A DNA stretch of 64,000 bases. Origin: Lytechinus variegatus. Taxonomy: Eukaryota > Echinodermata > Echinoidea > Temnopleuroida > Toxopneustidae. The DNA is taken from the NCBI RefSeq assembly GCF_018143015.1, contig NC_054741.1:8318683-8382682 (forward strand). Reading direction: 5' to 3'. A program made the translations under genes and the position numbers. Positions within the stretch are counted from its first letter, which is position 1; every line of letters begins with the position of its first letter. The notes under the pieces were generated by a model. The model saw only the letters and a list, made by a program, of their open reading frames with translations. It was not told where the DNA came from and searched no databases. Shown here in pieces: positions 13,004-26,800 of the stretch.

Positions 13004-14147
13004 AATAAAACAAAACAAGCATAGCTTCAGGTTAGCCCTTGATTTTTGTTTATGAATATGATATATGGGCTGGCATCTTTAGGGGATACGTGGATAAAAG
13101 GGATGGTCCAGGCTGGAGATATTCATATCTCAATAAACAGAGTAAAATTTACAAAGCATTAAAATGATGAAAGTTTGATCAAAATCGGGTAACAAATAAC
13201 GAAGTTATTGAATTTTAAAGATTTGCATTATTCCGGTGAAACAGTTCTAGGCATGTCTTTATAAATATTCCTGAGGTGGGCTGATGATGCTATATCCTCA
13301 CTTCTACTTTATTATATGAAATGAGGTTTATTCAAAATTTTTCTACCAAGAACTAAAACAATTGGATTGACAACTGATTAAGTGCATTGGTTATTTATTG
13401 CCGCAACTTATTTCATCATAATGGAGACACATCATTTACACATGTATGAAATAATTAAACATTTATTATTTCATGTAATAACATAAGAAAGGGGAAAGTG
13501 GGGATGTGACACCGGTTACACTTCGTATTTCCGAAGCTTCGTAATTCCGAAGGTTCTTTATTCCGAAGGTTCGTAATTCCGAAACACGTAAATTGCCTAT
13601 ACCTCGATGTTCGTTAATCCGAAAACGAAAAAGGGTTCGTTAATCCGAACATTTGTGGCGTAATTCCGACGATTCGTTATTCCGAAGGTTCGATAATCCG
13701 AAAACGAAATAAGGTTCGTTGTTCCGAAGGTTCGTTAATCCGAAAACGAAATAAGGTTCGTTGTTCCGAAGGTTCGTTAATCCGAAAACGAAATAAGGTT
13801 CGTTGTTCCGAAGGTTCGTTAATCCGAAAACGAAAAAAGGTTCGTTATTCCGAAGGTTCGTTGATCCGAAAACGAAATAAGGTTCGTTTTTCCGAAGGTT
13901 CGTTAATCCGAAAACGAAATAAGGTTCGTTAATCCGAAAACAAAATAAGGTTCGTTTTTCCGAAGGTTCGTTAATCCGAAAACGAAATAAGGTTCGTTTA
14001 TCCGAAAACAAAATAAGGTTCGTTAATCCGAAAACAAAATAAGGTTCGTTAATCCGAAAAATGAAAACCGGGAAAGCAGAGGCAGAGGCAAGGGGAGGGG
14101 CGGGGGACACTGTTGCCGTTCAATTATCATATGAGGATGGGAAGGCA

Positions 14148-16290
14148 AGGGCGGCCGAACGAATTTTCGTTGGGGGTAAAGCCAAAAAATGAAACTCATA
14201 CGTCAAAATTGGGACTGTGGTGATATTTTCACCTTAAGATTATCATCTGCTTGAAGTCATTGTCTGTTTGATAGTGATTAAGTAGGAAATAACTTTTTTG
14301 AAGTGACTTCTTATTATGGCAAAATGTATATTTAGGCTTTATTTTTCGGGAGAGAGTATAATGAGCGAGCGGCTTGGTAAAACAAATTCAAAGGTGAAGT
14401 TGTATAACGTTTTTTGTGGTCAGTTATTATTAAAATGGCATTATTGCGAGGTGTTGCGAGCGTGAATCACAAGCTAAACTTTAGGTTATTTCAATAAAAA
14501 ATGAAAATTAGTTTTTAAAAATCCGAGCAGATTTCTGCTGTCATTAAAAAGATGTGCATCTAACTAAAGAATTAACACGAGCGCAAAACGCGAGCTTAAA
14601 CATACTGACCAGAAAAGGAACCTGTTAAAGAAAGCATTTAGTGACCTCTTTAGGATGCATATTTCACCAATCGAATGAGAGTGCGAAGCGCAAGCTGAAA
14701 TTTTTCAATATTCCAGCCTGAAAACTTAACTTAACTTGTATACTTTAAAAAGAGTATTTTATTTCGAAAAAACATGAAAAACGGCATATTTATTTTTGAA
14801 AAAGGAACTTTCCCATTTTGGAAAATATTAATTCCCCTGTTTTTTATTCCATTTTTGATGCCCCCTGCCTCCCTCCCGGCGGATCCAACTTTCGTCAAAT
14901 AGAGGGGGGGGGGGATTTTTTTTAGCCATATTTTCCTTGATCGGCAGTTTAAAGTTGATTTTTGTTTGTTTCTTTGAAAGGGTAGTCCTAACAGTCAATA
15001 ATTATCTTTATCCTTATAAAATAAAGTAAATATGTAATAACATGATAAACCCTTTTTAAATAATGCGAGCGCGAGCTATATTTTTGTTAATATGATGGGC
15101 AATATGTTTGTGATCTTCAAAGCGAGATGCCTATGTAACTAAATTTAGATAATAACTGCTAGCAAGAAGCGCGAACAGAATTTTTAAATATATAAGCTCT
15201 GATCTGATCTAAAGGAGACATTTTAAGAACTTTTTGCAGTTAGCCATGAAGACGATGCGTGTTTTAGCCAATGGCGGTGGAACGTATTTTTTTTTTTTGG
15301 GGGGGGCAAAGTAAAAAAAAGGGGCCAATAGGGGCAATTTGGTGCAAACGGATATTTTCACCATTAGATTATCATCTGTGTAAAGAGGTTGTGTGTTTTT
15401 GTAGTAACTAAATTGAGCACAATTTTTTAAGTGATCACTAAACATGCTAAAGTTATATATTTACGTTTCATTTCTGCGAGCGTAGAGAGCAAGCGGTTTG
15501 GGGGAAAAAGTCAAATCTGAAGATGTAAAATTCACCTTTTTGGTCAATACTGTGAAAAGGGCATCCTTGTGAGATGTTGCGAGCGAATCACGTGCTCAAA
15601 CTTTTGGAAATTTCATGTGGGCCTAGAATGATGATATTGATATAGATATCATTTACCCAGGGAAGCCACTTCAGTTCTGAAAACTATTCTCCCAGCTATT
15701 ATTATTTTTTTTTACAAGAATGCTATAGAATGTCCAGTTTTCAGGTTGGAAAATCGGAAAAATTTGGCTCACGTTTCTCGCTCGCATTGTTTATTGAGGA
15801 ACTCATTCTATTCCTGGTTACAAAAAAGAAGTATGAAATGTCCAGTTTTCAGGTTGGAATATCACAAATTTTAAGCTTGCTGTTCGCGCTCTCATTATAT
15901 AGTTCGTGAGATATATATTCATGAGTCACTAAATGCAGTCCTTAAAAGATTACTTTCTGAAGCCTGTTGCATAAAACTTTTTACCTGAGAAAACTCTGGT
16001 AAAAACTGAAAACTAAGGTTAGTCTGATTTCCGCCAATTACTTTAGCACAGGGCAAAAACTCCTGTAAAAACAACCTGAGTTTTCTCAGGTAAAAAGTTT
16101 CATGCAACGGGCCCCAGGTCAGTATATAAACAAATTACAACTCGCCCTCGCATTAATTCTTTAGAAAGATACACATCTTTCTCACGATTACAAAAAATGC
16201 TCCGAATGCTCACTTCACGTCTTGTTACATGAAATGTCTACTAGTTTCAGCTTGCGATTCGCGCTTTCAACATCTCACAAGGATCATTAT
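14148..16290. repeat. GCGAG-motif element fragments inside the foldback interior
   Basis: Two copies of the terminus seen at 10027-11934 occur, near 14148 (AGGGCGGCCGAACGAATTTT) and 15268 (AATGGCGGTGGAACGTATTT), each followed by the same internal sequence in the same orientation. Motifs of the GCGAGCGCGAAGCGCGAGC class, some inverted, recur through the segment at about 100-bp spacing. It carries no coding sequence. Confidence 0.55.
15957..16119. mobile_element. Small MITE with long inverted repeats
   Basis: The left end CCTGTTGCATAAAACTTTTT then ACCTGAGAAAACTC is mirrored by the right end CTCAGGTAAAAAGTTTCATG then CAACGGGCC. The arms are about 35 bp around a short core. It is nested inside the foldback interior. 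Confidence 0.65.
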
Positions 16291-17341
16291 TAGTATTATT
16301 TTTATTTTTATTACCAGCAGAAGCTGTTATTAAAAATGACATCCCCTCCAATACAAATCCTATTATCTAGAGGTTGCTCGCACGCTTCCAACACACTTGA
16401 TCCCCTGCATCTTTAATTAAATTATTTGCTTATAGGCAGCAATTGCTCAGATAAAATCGAAATTAGCCTATGCTTGATCAGGGCGCCATTCTTAATGAAA
16501 TACATGCTTTGGCCCCAACACACATCATCGATCGTTATTACTATCATTGCATAATATCGTGTAATCTTGTAATGACAACATCGTTTTTGTTACCAAAATG
16601 AATTATTTTCATTTTCGGAAATACGAACCTTATTTAATTTTCGGATTAACGAACCTTATTTCGTTTTCGGATTAACGAACCTTATTTCGTTTTCGGATTA
16701 ACGAACCTTATTTCGTTTTCGGATTAACGAACCTTATTTCGTTTTCGGATTAACGAACCTTCGGAATTACGAACCTTATTTCTTTTTCGGATTAACGAAC
16801 CTTCGGAATTACGAACCTTATTTTGTTTTCGGATTAACGAACCTTCGGAATTACGAACCTTATTTCGTTTTCGGATTAACGAACCTTCGGAATTACGAAC
16901 CTTATTTCTTTTTCGGATTAACGAACCTTCGGAATTACGAACCTTATTTTGTTTTCGGATTAACGAACCTTCGGAATTACGAACCTTATTTCGTTTTCGG
17001 ATTAACGAACCTTCGGAATTACGAACCTTATTTCGTTTTCGGATTGACGAACCTTCGGAATTACGAACCTTCGGAATTACGAACCTTCGGAAATACGAAC
17101 CTTCGGAATAACCGAACCTTCGGAATTACGAAGCTTCGGAATTACGAATGTATGCGTGTGACACCATCAGCCCACCTAATGAATATTCATGACGATGTGT
17201 AAATAACTGTTTTCACAAAATATCGATACATTTAAATGTCAATAACTTCTTTATTTGTTATCCGATTTTGATGAAAATTTAAGCATTTTTCTCTGTTAAT
17301 TTTATTATATTTATTTAGATATAAATATTTTCAGCCCATTC

Positions 17342-18167
17342 ACGACACTCAGAACGCATAATCGTATTGCTCAAATCGGAAATGAGGGAAACAAGAAAGG
17401 GAAATGAATAATGTTTCTAAGTCAAACCCAGTTCATATTTTACTAGTGCAGATTAAAATAAATAATTACAAAAATACTCGGGTTAAGACGTGATTTCGTC
17501 TTGATCTTTTAATGACTTTTTCGTTGCAAGATAAATAAAAATCATAGATATATAACATTTCAATGGAAAATAAAATGAAATTGCGTCATAAATTTTTAAA
17601 GAAATTCATCAGCTTCAACATTAAATTGAAAACAATGTTGAAAATAACCACTCAATTTCTATCTAATCAATATCAATTTGGCCTCTCAGTATGATTGGTA
17701 TTCTGGGAATAAATATCTTAACACATTGTAAAGCCCTCATTAAACGAACTGTCACTCCATACCCAAACATTTTACCCTCGAATACGAGTGTCATGTTTAT
17801 CACTCATGCATGTGTTATATGAATAACTGTCATTCAAAAACAATAAAGAATATTAACTTGGTATCTAAAACCGAAAGACAAAGTCACATTAGGCAATAGA
17901 CCTGCCCGAATCGTCGAACGAAATAGTATCATGTTCTGATGGAACAATTGAATAGAACAATTCCATCCTAAGTTGCCCCAAATACTAGTGTTGCTTTAGT
18001 TTAATAAGTACATTACCTTTACAGGAAATTAGGTAGGCCAATTGAGTATGATTTGGTTAGTGTATAACGTCAGTGAATACATGTCCACCGCTTTATAATT
18101 AACTACTTAATTCATTAGCGTAGGTGAGAGCACAAAAAATAAATATGGACATCAAGAGATTCCTTAT
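17342..18167. other. 3' flank of the four-SRCR gene, nothing recognised
   Basis: AT-rich DNA downstream of the stop codon of the minus-strand SRCR gene. It should hold the 3' UTR; no poly(A) signal was assigned with confidence. Confidence 0.4.
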
Positions 18168-18295
18168 TTATGCTGCAGATTTGACAAACTTTATGTAGTA
18201 GATAGCAACTGCAATCACAGCTGCTCCAGCAACCCCACCTCCCACCGCTCCTCCGATCACTGCCATTGATATACCGCCAGACGGCGCTGACGAAC
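18168..18295 (-). CDS. Transmembrane anchor exon of the four-SRCR gene
   Basis: Starts after tatgtag, phase 1. Encodes [10 protein letters not shown], then a hydrophobic helix with several GxxxG spacings, then [10 protein letters not shown] and TAA. A longer open frame at 18115-18306 reads this exon in another frame and should be ignored. Confidence 0.85.
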
Positions 18296-21200
18296 CTACA
18301 TAGCAAAATAAATAAAATAGAAAAATATAAGAATATTCTCCTAATTTTTAGAACCAGGCCAATAATACAATGGGGCTAATAATATGTTCATAAAGTCATA
18401 TGTCAGGCCCTCATGGACCGATTCCCACCAAATTTTGGTAGTGGAGTTTTTTTAGTGGAGTTTTTTTTGGTAGTGGAGTTTTCTTGTGGAGTTTTCTTGT
18501 GGAGTGGAGTTATCTTGCTTTATACCAAAATATGATATCAAAAATGCTGAAAAAAAACAACAACACAAAACAGGTTTTTTTTGGGGTGATGTCATCACTT
18601 CGGTACTCTATATTTGTTAGCTCACAAACATAAGAATAATAATGAATTACGTTCAAATTTAAGAAAAGAATAAAGTAATAAACGAATTAAGGACAACGCA
18701 CATCTTCCGACTGTTATACATCCGATTTTTTGGGGGGAGATCACACTTTGCTCATTTTACAAAAAAAATATAGACGAATATTATCTCCCCCCCCCTTTTT
18801 TTTTGGGGGGGGGGTAAGTTTAACTTAACTGTAAGAACATTAATATCGATTTTTTAAACTAATTCAAACAGGTCTTCTTTTAAAATTATAGTATAATTGC
18901 TATGATCTCATTATGAAATAAACCTGATAATGATTAACAATGAATTTGAAATTATGCATCCATGATCTAGAACTTTGCACAGGAAGATGTTCCCTGTCTC
19001 AATGTTGCATCAACAGATACAAATCTGATCGCAGACAAATTCTAAATTGCGTGTTGGCCCGCCCTTTATACTCACCTCCACAAACGACTCCGACGTCACC
19101 AGTTTCGCAAGTCAAATCTGCCGAAACTTTGATCTGACATTCGCTCAGGGTTTCATTCTCGGCACCGGTGCAGGTTATACCATCGATAATAAATGGCGCA
19201 GTAAGATCAGCGGGTGCTGAAAACTCTTTGGATGATGCCATGCGTGAGCCATCCCACTAACAACAGGAAACAGAACGAACAAGTATATAGCTATAACGTT
19301 CAATGCATAACATGTATAAAGTAATGGATATACATGTAGTTAGTAAATGAAAAAAAATCACCTCAGCCAACATACAGGATTACCACTGAAAGTAAACCAA
19401 AATTCCTATGCCTTTTGCATGATGGAAAAAAAAGTCATTTGGCAAATCAGAATGTAGAAGTTATTAGTGAGAAATTCAATCGAAAAATATATGGCAACTG
19501 TAATTATTAAGTCTCGGATATTATGAAAAGAGAAACGCACTGACTCGATAACAATGGATGTTAAACTATATTTTGATATAATTGTTTTTACAAACCTTTA
19601 ATGAACAATTATAGGATATTAACATGAACTATTATTCCTCAACGGCATAGAGTTTTCAAGGTCAATGTTGATGTTGGTATGGAATCGGTGATGTGAACAG
19701 CGAATTATCCAGAAAAGTATTGCGGCCTATGAAGAACTAGTGCTTAATTGCGTCCCTTCTATAATCAGAAACCAGGGCTGAGCTTAAATCGCATCTTTCA
19801 GTAGATGCAGTTGAAATCGCGCCCCATTATGACTTCTAAAGCCGGTAGTTTTTGGTCGTTCAAGGTTTTTTTTCAACCCGTGTTCATATTTTCTTCTTAC
19901 CCTTCCCATTTCTCCCTCCGGCCCTTTCACACCCCTGAATGCAGAGTCCAAGGCATGTTTCGTAAAAACTTGAACGCCGAATGTTGCCGAAAGCAAATAA
20001 TGCCAATCATATTACTGATCACTAGACACCTATCCAAACATCAGATCTGCTTTTTATGTTATTGGTTTGTTCTGATTTCAAAGGTTTTGACGCCAGTGTT
20101 CAAACTACCTATTTATATGCTATTGGTACCGTCACTCCGGCAAAACCGACTGTGGACCGACCAATGATAGGCCCATTTCCAATGACATACGATTCAGTTT
20201 GGAGTCGGTTCATTGACGTGACTGTAGCACAACAATAAGTGGGTGACAGGCAATAGAAAGAATCGAGTTTGTTATTGCAGTATTATTTGGAAGGGCGGTA
20301 AAAGTTAAAAGTTACCAAGTATCCAGCATGATAGCAAACAGTCTTGGCTTCATCGTCACTCCAGTCTTCGTCACAAACTCGTCCCCATCCATTGCCAAAA
20401 CTCACTTCAACTCTTCCTTGTCCTTGTCCCATTCCGACGATGCGTACTGTAAAATACCGTATTGATTTCTTTAAATACAAAATTCATTATCACCATACTT
20501 AAAGCTGCAATGGATTCTGACTGAGCAACTCACTTTTGAACGCAATTTCAAATTATGTGGGAGTGATGTTTGGGGGAGTTTCCGTCGTTTATTCTTGCTC
20601 GTATATATCCATCTCACGAAGTTCCTTGGGCATCGATGTTGTTGATGTGATGGTGCGTCTACTGTATAAGGGATGTTAGGCCAAGATTCCTATATTCTAT
20701 ACCGGTCAAAATTTTCACCAGACAAACTGTCGAATCTGGCAACTTTCTTTGATTTTGACTGACCGCGAAGCACTGTTACTATGTTCCCTGATTGACAAAA
20801 CATAACTGTCATGAAAGGAGGGCCAATTTGGATTCTTCGGTGGACCATCAGAGATGTTGAAAAATTTCGGAGCCCATTCATAATGTGCTGAATTTCTTTC
20901 ATCAAATTTTCTAAGGGCTGGATTCCCCATAAGTTATGAGTGAGAGTTCAGGAAAGTATCATTAGATTAACATATGTACGAACCTCTTGTATTCTCTGCT
21001 TCAACCTCAATGGTGGCTTCATCATCGGTTGCACATACTACTCCGGCATCTTCAACATGATAACAAGCGTGAGACCAGCCATCTCGGAAGAGACAATCAA
21101 GGATGCGTTCCTCTGTACCCGTACACGTGATGAAAGATGTATGTATAGGTGCCCACGTAAAACCAAAGTCTTCCTATTAACAGAAAATTATTGGCACGAG

Positions 21201-23793
21201 ATAAATTATATGATGTTCACAATTGCACAAAATTTAATGTATGTATACTGTATGTGTCGGAGTGCGCGTTCTTTTATTTACGATAAAAAACTGGGAGATC
21301 ACATAATGACAAAATTATATTTTTAATCACAAAGAAAAACAAAGAATATGATACATGTCGATGTCAATAATAATAAATAACAATAAAGCTGAATTCGGAT
21401 AGTCGCAATTTTGTTCATCTTTTTACAACGTGATCAAACACATATCCTTCTTTATCACCAATAAATAATGAATTTGGTGCCTTTGCTCTTTGTTCATACC
21501 CTTTCAATTACTACCCTTAATAAATTGGGGGGGGGGCAAAATTGAATTCATTTCAAACTATAAATTTGACGTGTCCAAAGGACACAGATGCCCCCGCTTA
21601 ACGCGATCAGAAATTCATTCAATATGATCGAACTTGATATCGTGCAGAAACCAATATGCATATATAATGAACAAATTTAAACCTTTGAACCAACTCGCAT
21701 GTACAATAATGAGCTGTGAACCTGCATACTCCAAATTCGAATTTGGGTGTAATCTACCTACACATCCCAACTTCTTTTAATCTGTTGAAACTTGAATATT
21801 TCATAAGTTATCATGCGGAAACCAAACCGCATATTTTTAATGAGCTGTGACCTTTGACCTGCGGACTAAGCTTATATTTTGGTGTTATCTACCTACACAC
21901 CATTTTTTTTTAATCCATTAAATATTTTTCGAGTTATTGCGCGGAAACCAATCGAGGGCAACACTTCATGCCCCCTCCGGACCTCGTCTGCGGAGGCGTA
22001 AAACAGTATATCGAAACAAAAATCTATGTAAAAAGCTGTCACATTAAAATTAAATATGAAAATGAATTAGATTTGATTTTCTTACCCCTTGGAATCCGGA
22101 AGCTTTAATGGCTCCTCTGTAACCGAGTTGACGGCATACTACATTAGCATCTTGCCAATCCCAACCATCATCACATATTGTACCCCAAGCATCGTTATGC
22201 CATATCTCTACTCGACCTTCATGAGGCCCGCTACCATCCATAAGACGAATGTCCCCTTCTGTGTTAGCTGAAGATTTTGAAATAAAGGATTATAGAAATG
22301 GATGAGTTACTTGTAAAAAGAAAGATTTACTTAAAAAGAAAAGATAAAAACAAGTCAATTTGATGGGATTTTACTATTTCATGTATGATTTATTTATTAC
22401 ATTTATGTGACGATAAAAGAGCTCGGCAACCTAAGGTAATGAAAGTAAAGTTTAATAGAAAGGGGAAATGTAGACAAGAGAAGGCAACAACCATAAAAAC
22501 CTGCACTGCTGAATTAAACGTATTGAAGGTCTGCACGCAAACAGCGAGTTGGTTTAAATGGATAGAGAGGAACCAGACCAGCATATCTGAAAATTTTCTT
22601 ACAGTTATTAACCTTAAGTCGGGCCGGGACATGGGGCGGGGGCTTAGACCCCCTCCCGAATTTTTTTTTTTTTAATATAAATACGTACACAAACGGAAAT
22701 AGGAAAACTTAGTGTTTTATGTTTTTTTTCTCCTTTTTTGCAGTCAGATCAACTCTCCACCCATTTAAACACCATTCCACGGCACATGTTTAGTATGGTA
22801 AAACATGTAAAACATACATTATTTAGGCAAAGATGGAATTATATGCACTTACGTTTGCATATAACGCCAACGTCCCAATTGTGAGTGTAGGGGCAGGCAT
22901 GTTGAAAGGGTTCTACAGGCATGTTGCATTGCGTGATGTGTGTCTCACTGCCATCACAATCCACCGCATCTAGAATGATCGGCCCAGTACTGAATCCAAA
23001 ATGACCCTGATAAGAACAATTTTAGAGAGAAAAAAGAAAAATCATATCAGAGTTCTTCATATCATTTTAAAGCGTTTTATCATCATCATTCTACTTTTTT
23101 TAATAGAAATTTTACTGCAAGGGTGTGGTTAACGGATACCTTGCAGACTGATTCCGTGAATGAGTCAAATGCTGGAAAAGCAGCGATGGTAAAAGCTGGA
23201 GTAATATCATATAATGCTGACGCGCAACGTTAGATACACAAATAAACAAACAACGCTTTATATCATAACCGATGTATATAATCGTTATTACAGGTTGACA
23301 AATGATAGAAATAATGTCTTACATCTGTCTTGATTGTTTTAACTCCTTTGGGGTAACCCATCTGTCTACATGCAACGTTTCCATCTGGTGTCCCGAAGTC
23401 TGTATGACACACACTGCCCCAGGATCCATCCCAGAATGTTTCCAGTGTACCTTCATTTGGGACTCCACCAAGAATCAGTCGCAGTGATCCCTGAGGCGGA
23501 TCTGTAGAGATGGAAACAAGGGATGTTTTCTTCAGACGTATGCTGTCAAAGCTATTCTTCACCAAGACAATAATTATATTTCATACCAGTTTCAGGTAGC
23601 TATTGGGGGACTTCTCCTTCAAGAATATTCAATGAAATGATTGTACCACCATTTTTTGCATTTATCACTCTCATCGAATGGCACATCAAAGCTATTTGTG
23701 CGTGCTTTCTCTGTTGGTTTTATCATTCCTCATTTTCGTTAGGACATGATCATCACTGCATTTTTTTTTTCATTTGAAATGCTCTTATATAGA

Positions 23794-23832
<39 letters not shown>

Positions 23833-26800
23833 CTTTGTTTTACATTCATGAATTTGTGAGCATTACAAAACTTTCTGAATGAATTATTCAATTTTGGAAA
23901 CCAAGAATCCTCTTTTTTTTGCTAGTTAAGAAGCATCGGAATGATATTTTCATGATTTTGTGTGATTACCTTTTCAAACTACTTTCCCGATCCACCCCCC
24001 CCCCAAAAAAAGAACAAAAACGACACAAACCTTTAGGTATACATTCTACCCCAGCAGCCCATTGCGAATTACAGAGCCAGGGACGTCCGTAGGGTCGATG
24101 GTAGCAGTTCTCTAATCTTGTTTCATTCCCCATACAGTTCATCTTATACACCCAAAAAGTTGTTACATGAGCACCAAAATATGCCTGTTGTACAGAGATA
24201 ACAATATACAGTAGATTTGAACAAAATATGGTGCATGTATCTGAATATTTTTAAACCTCCGCTGCCACCCCACCCCTAAAATGTATCTTCTCATTATTTC
24301 GAGTTCATATTCAAATTGAATTTATTCACATTCATCAGAAACGAATAAGAATATATGAGATATATGAATATTAAAAAGAAAATAACAATACCTGAAAAAT
24401 AAATAAAACAAAATGTTATGGATACATGGAGTAGCAGAGGTCAAGGACCTTAACCACCCCCCCCCCCCCGTTTTACACTTTGGTTAGAACAAGCAAACAA
24501 ACCAAAAATACTCCCCCCCCCCCCGCCTCTTCCACTCAAAAAAATAAAAATAAAAATAACTATATAAAAAGATAAATAAATAAAAAAAATGAATAATAAA
24601 ATATAAACAATTAAACAGCAGCAACAGCGATTCAACCATAACAAAAAGAAAAAACACATAGGCTCCTATTTATTTGGAGGTTAAAGGAGAGTTGGCGATT
24701 TTTTTTATTTAAGACGATAGTGATGGACAACATTTACAAGTTGGCAAATCGCTCCAGAAATAGCATGATAACGAAAGTAAACATATACACTTCCCGGGGA
24801 GGGACTTCTTCCTATTCCAACCAAACCGGCAGCCAAATTAGATTTAGATAGCAAATCAATACTCAAAAGCAGAAGGCAAAGCGTAGAACTACGGTCTTCC
24901 ACTTTCAACAGTTCAATATGACGTGAACGTAAACTCTGCTTGTAATTTATAATTTCGATATTTTCTTCTTTGACTTTGCTTAACTCGCTTCTTATTCGAT
25001 GCATTTGTTACAAAAAAAAAATACTTGCAAATGACTTGTACAAAGCGGTGATTTATATACATGTAAATATTAAGAGGAGGCAAAGAGGAAAAGGAGGGAG
25101 AAGGTCAACATAAAAACCCACCCTCCGATAGAAATTTCTAGCCCCTGGGAAGCCAAGTTGTCTGCACGTAACATTGGCGTTCCTCATATGCCACCACCAG
25201 TCACAGACACCGCCCCATCGTGTTCCATGGTAGATCTCAACTGATCCTTCGTTCTCTGTTCTACCATGAATCAGTCGGATACTTCCCTCTTCAGCTGAAA
25301 ATAACAGAGAAAAACCTTGAACATTATCTATTAGTTTTCGGTTAGCAAAATGTATGACTCATCGCGTTCCCAAGCAATCAAGTGCCCTCTTAATGCATGA
25401 CCCTCCCCCCCCAAAAAAAAAGCTTAGGTCTAGGCTAAATAGATAAATAGATTTAAGATCTAGGCCTAGATCTACTAGGCCTGTAGAACTAGTATCTATA
25501 GATTTACTGTAGATCTAGATATATTATGTAATGACAATGTATGACGAAGCATGAATGAATAGATATAGATTAGGCTTTACGAATCAAGAAAAGTATATAT
25601 CTAGACCCTAAGTAGTCTAACATTAAAAAAAATAGACATTTAGTCTGAAAATTTTGAAATAGATTCTAGATTAAAATCTTAAGTTCTAGATCTAAGTTAG
25701 ATCTATATTCTTTAGGGTCCAGATCTATCTAGACTCACTACGATAGTCTCTAGAATAGATCTAAATCTATAATAGATCTAGATAGAGTCTAGATCTAGAA
25801 TCTAGATCTTGGCCTAGCCTAGCCTAGTAGCCAAGACTACATTTAGATCTACACTGTAGAATAGATCTAGATCTTACATTAGATCTAGGGTTTTGAACTT
25901 AGGAGTCTAGATCTAGAGTAACCTTGGCCAAGGCTGGCTTCATCGACGTGAGACTGAGCGAGAGCCAGCCTCTGTTTTCCGTTTGTCAGTCAGAGTAGAA
26001 CCTAAAGTTTAGTTTTCTAGACCTAGATTCTAGACTGAAGTAAATCTTGATCTAGATCTAGGGTTACCGTAAGACTGACAGATATGAAAAAAATCAAAGA
26101 AATGGCTGCAAAAAATATGAATGAAATCTGGGCCCTGTTGTACAAAGAGTAACGATTGATCCGATCAATCGTAACTCTATGGAAAGCCATTAGTGTCATA
26201 ATTTTTTCTACGAAAAATTTGCACAATGTCCTTTTTATGCAAAGAGAAGTATTTTATGTGTCCCATCTGTTATCTACACAGTCTATGGCAGGGAAATGCT
26301 GAAAATTTACCTAGGCCCTGTCTTACAAAGATTTAAGATTGATATAATCAACCGTAACTCTATTGAAATCCAAGGCATCAGTGTCATATTTTTTTTTCTA
26401 CAGGAAATTTGCGCAATATACAGAGAATTTTCAGGAAAACAATGAATGCATAAATATGCATTAGATCTACAGCTAGAAAATATTTTGAACAAACATGCAT
26501 AATAGATGTTGACGTTGCTGGCTGTCCATAGTTGCGATTGATCGGATCAATCGTAACTCTCTTTACAACAGGGCCCTGTCTTAGACTTAGTCTTACGTCA
26601 CGAGTTGTGATTGATCCGGTCAGTCAAAACTATGGACTATGGCTTTCGTGGTCATATTTTAGTGGCTCATTTTTCCAGCATCTATCCAGGGCAGCTTCAA
26701 AACTGTGCACACTTTGGGCAGTGACAACTTCATTATTTAGACTATTCCATGTAGGCCTATTCTAACATAAAAATAATTCGGGACTTTGACTTTGTCCCGC

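Larger units (their letters stand above)
13514..17156. mobile_element. Foldback element with inverted minisatellite arms, 9-bp target duplication
   Basis: Left arm 13514-14058 is a tandem array of TTCG-TTAATCCGAAAACGAAATAAGG-type units (about 26 bp, alternating with 16-bp TTCGTTNTTCCGAAGG pieces). Right arm about 16612-17156 is the same array inverted. The tips correspond as an inverted repeat (TTCGTAATTCCGAAGCTTCG class). TGTGACACC flanks the element on both sides (13505-13513 and 17157-17165), a 9-bp duplication. The 2.55-kb interior holds GCGAG-motif fragments and a small MITE, with no transposase. Foldback elements with tandem-repeat arms are known from sea urchins (TU elements) and flies (FB); this one resembles them in plan, but membership of a known family was not tested. 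Confidence 0.8.
13097..17341. mobile_element. Palindromic MITE (family F), split by a foldback insertion
   Basis: Left arm 13097-13513, right arm 17166-17341. Landmarks of the left arm (CATATCTCAATAAACAGAGT, GATCAAAATCGGGTAACAAA, TGAAACAGTT, TTTATAAATATTC) recur as inverted complements in the right arm. Without the insertion the element would be about 590 bp. A second, uninterrupted copy is at 62895-63372 and shows what the empty insertion site looked like. Confidence 0.7.

Noticed and set aside
13640-14110. 156-codon minus-strand open frame with NEPYFVFGLTNLR repeats
   Set aside because: It is the translation of the minisatellite arm; the 42-bp double unit is divisible by three, so the frame stays open by arithmetic. 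No start context, splice sites or domain.
18115-18306. 63-codon frame over the membrane-anchor exon
   Set aside because: Wrong frame. The frame that continues the SRCR exons gives a membrane helix and an in-frame stop at 18168-18170.
20715-20930. 71-codon minus-strand frame just downstream of an exon of SRCR domain 3
   Set aside because: It looks protein-like ([17 protein letters not shown]) but including it needs splice sites I cannot place, while the exon set without it already gives a continuous frame and complete domains. It remains a weak candidate for an alternative exon.
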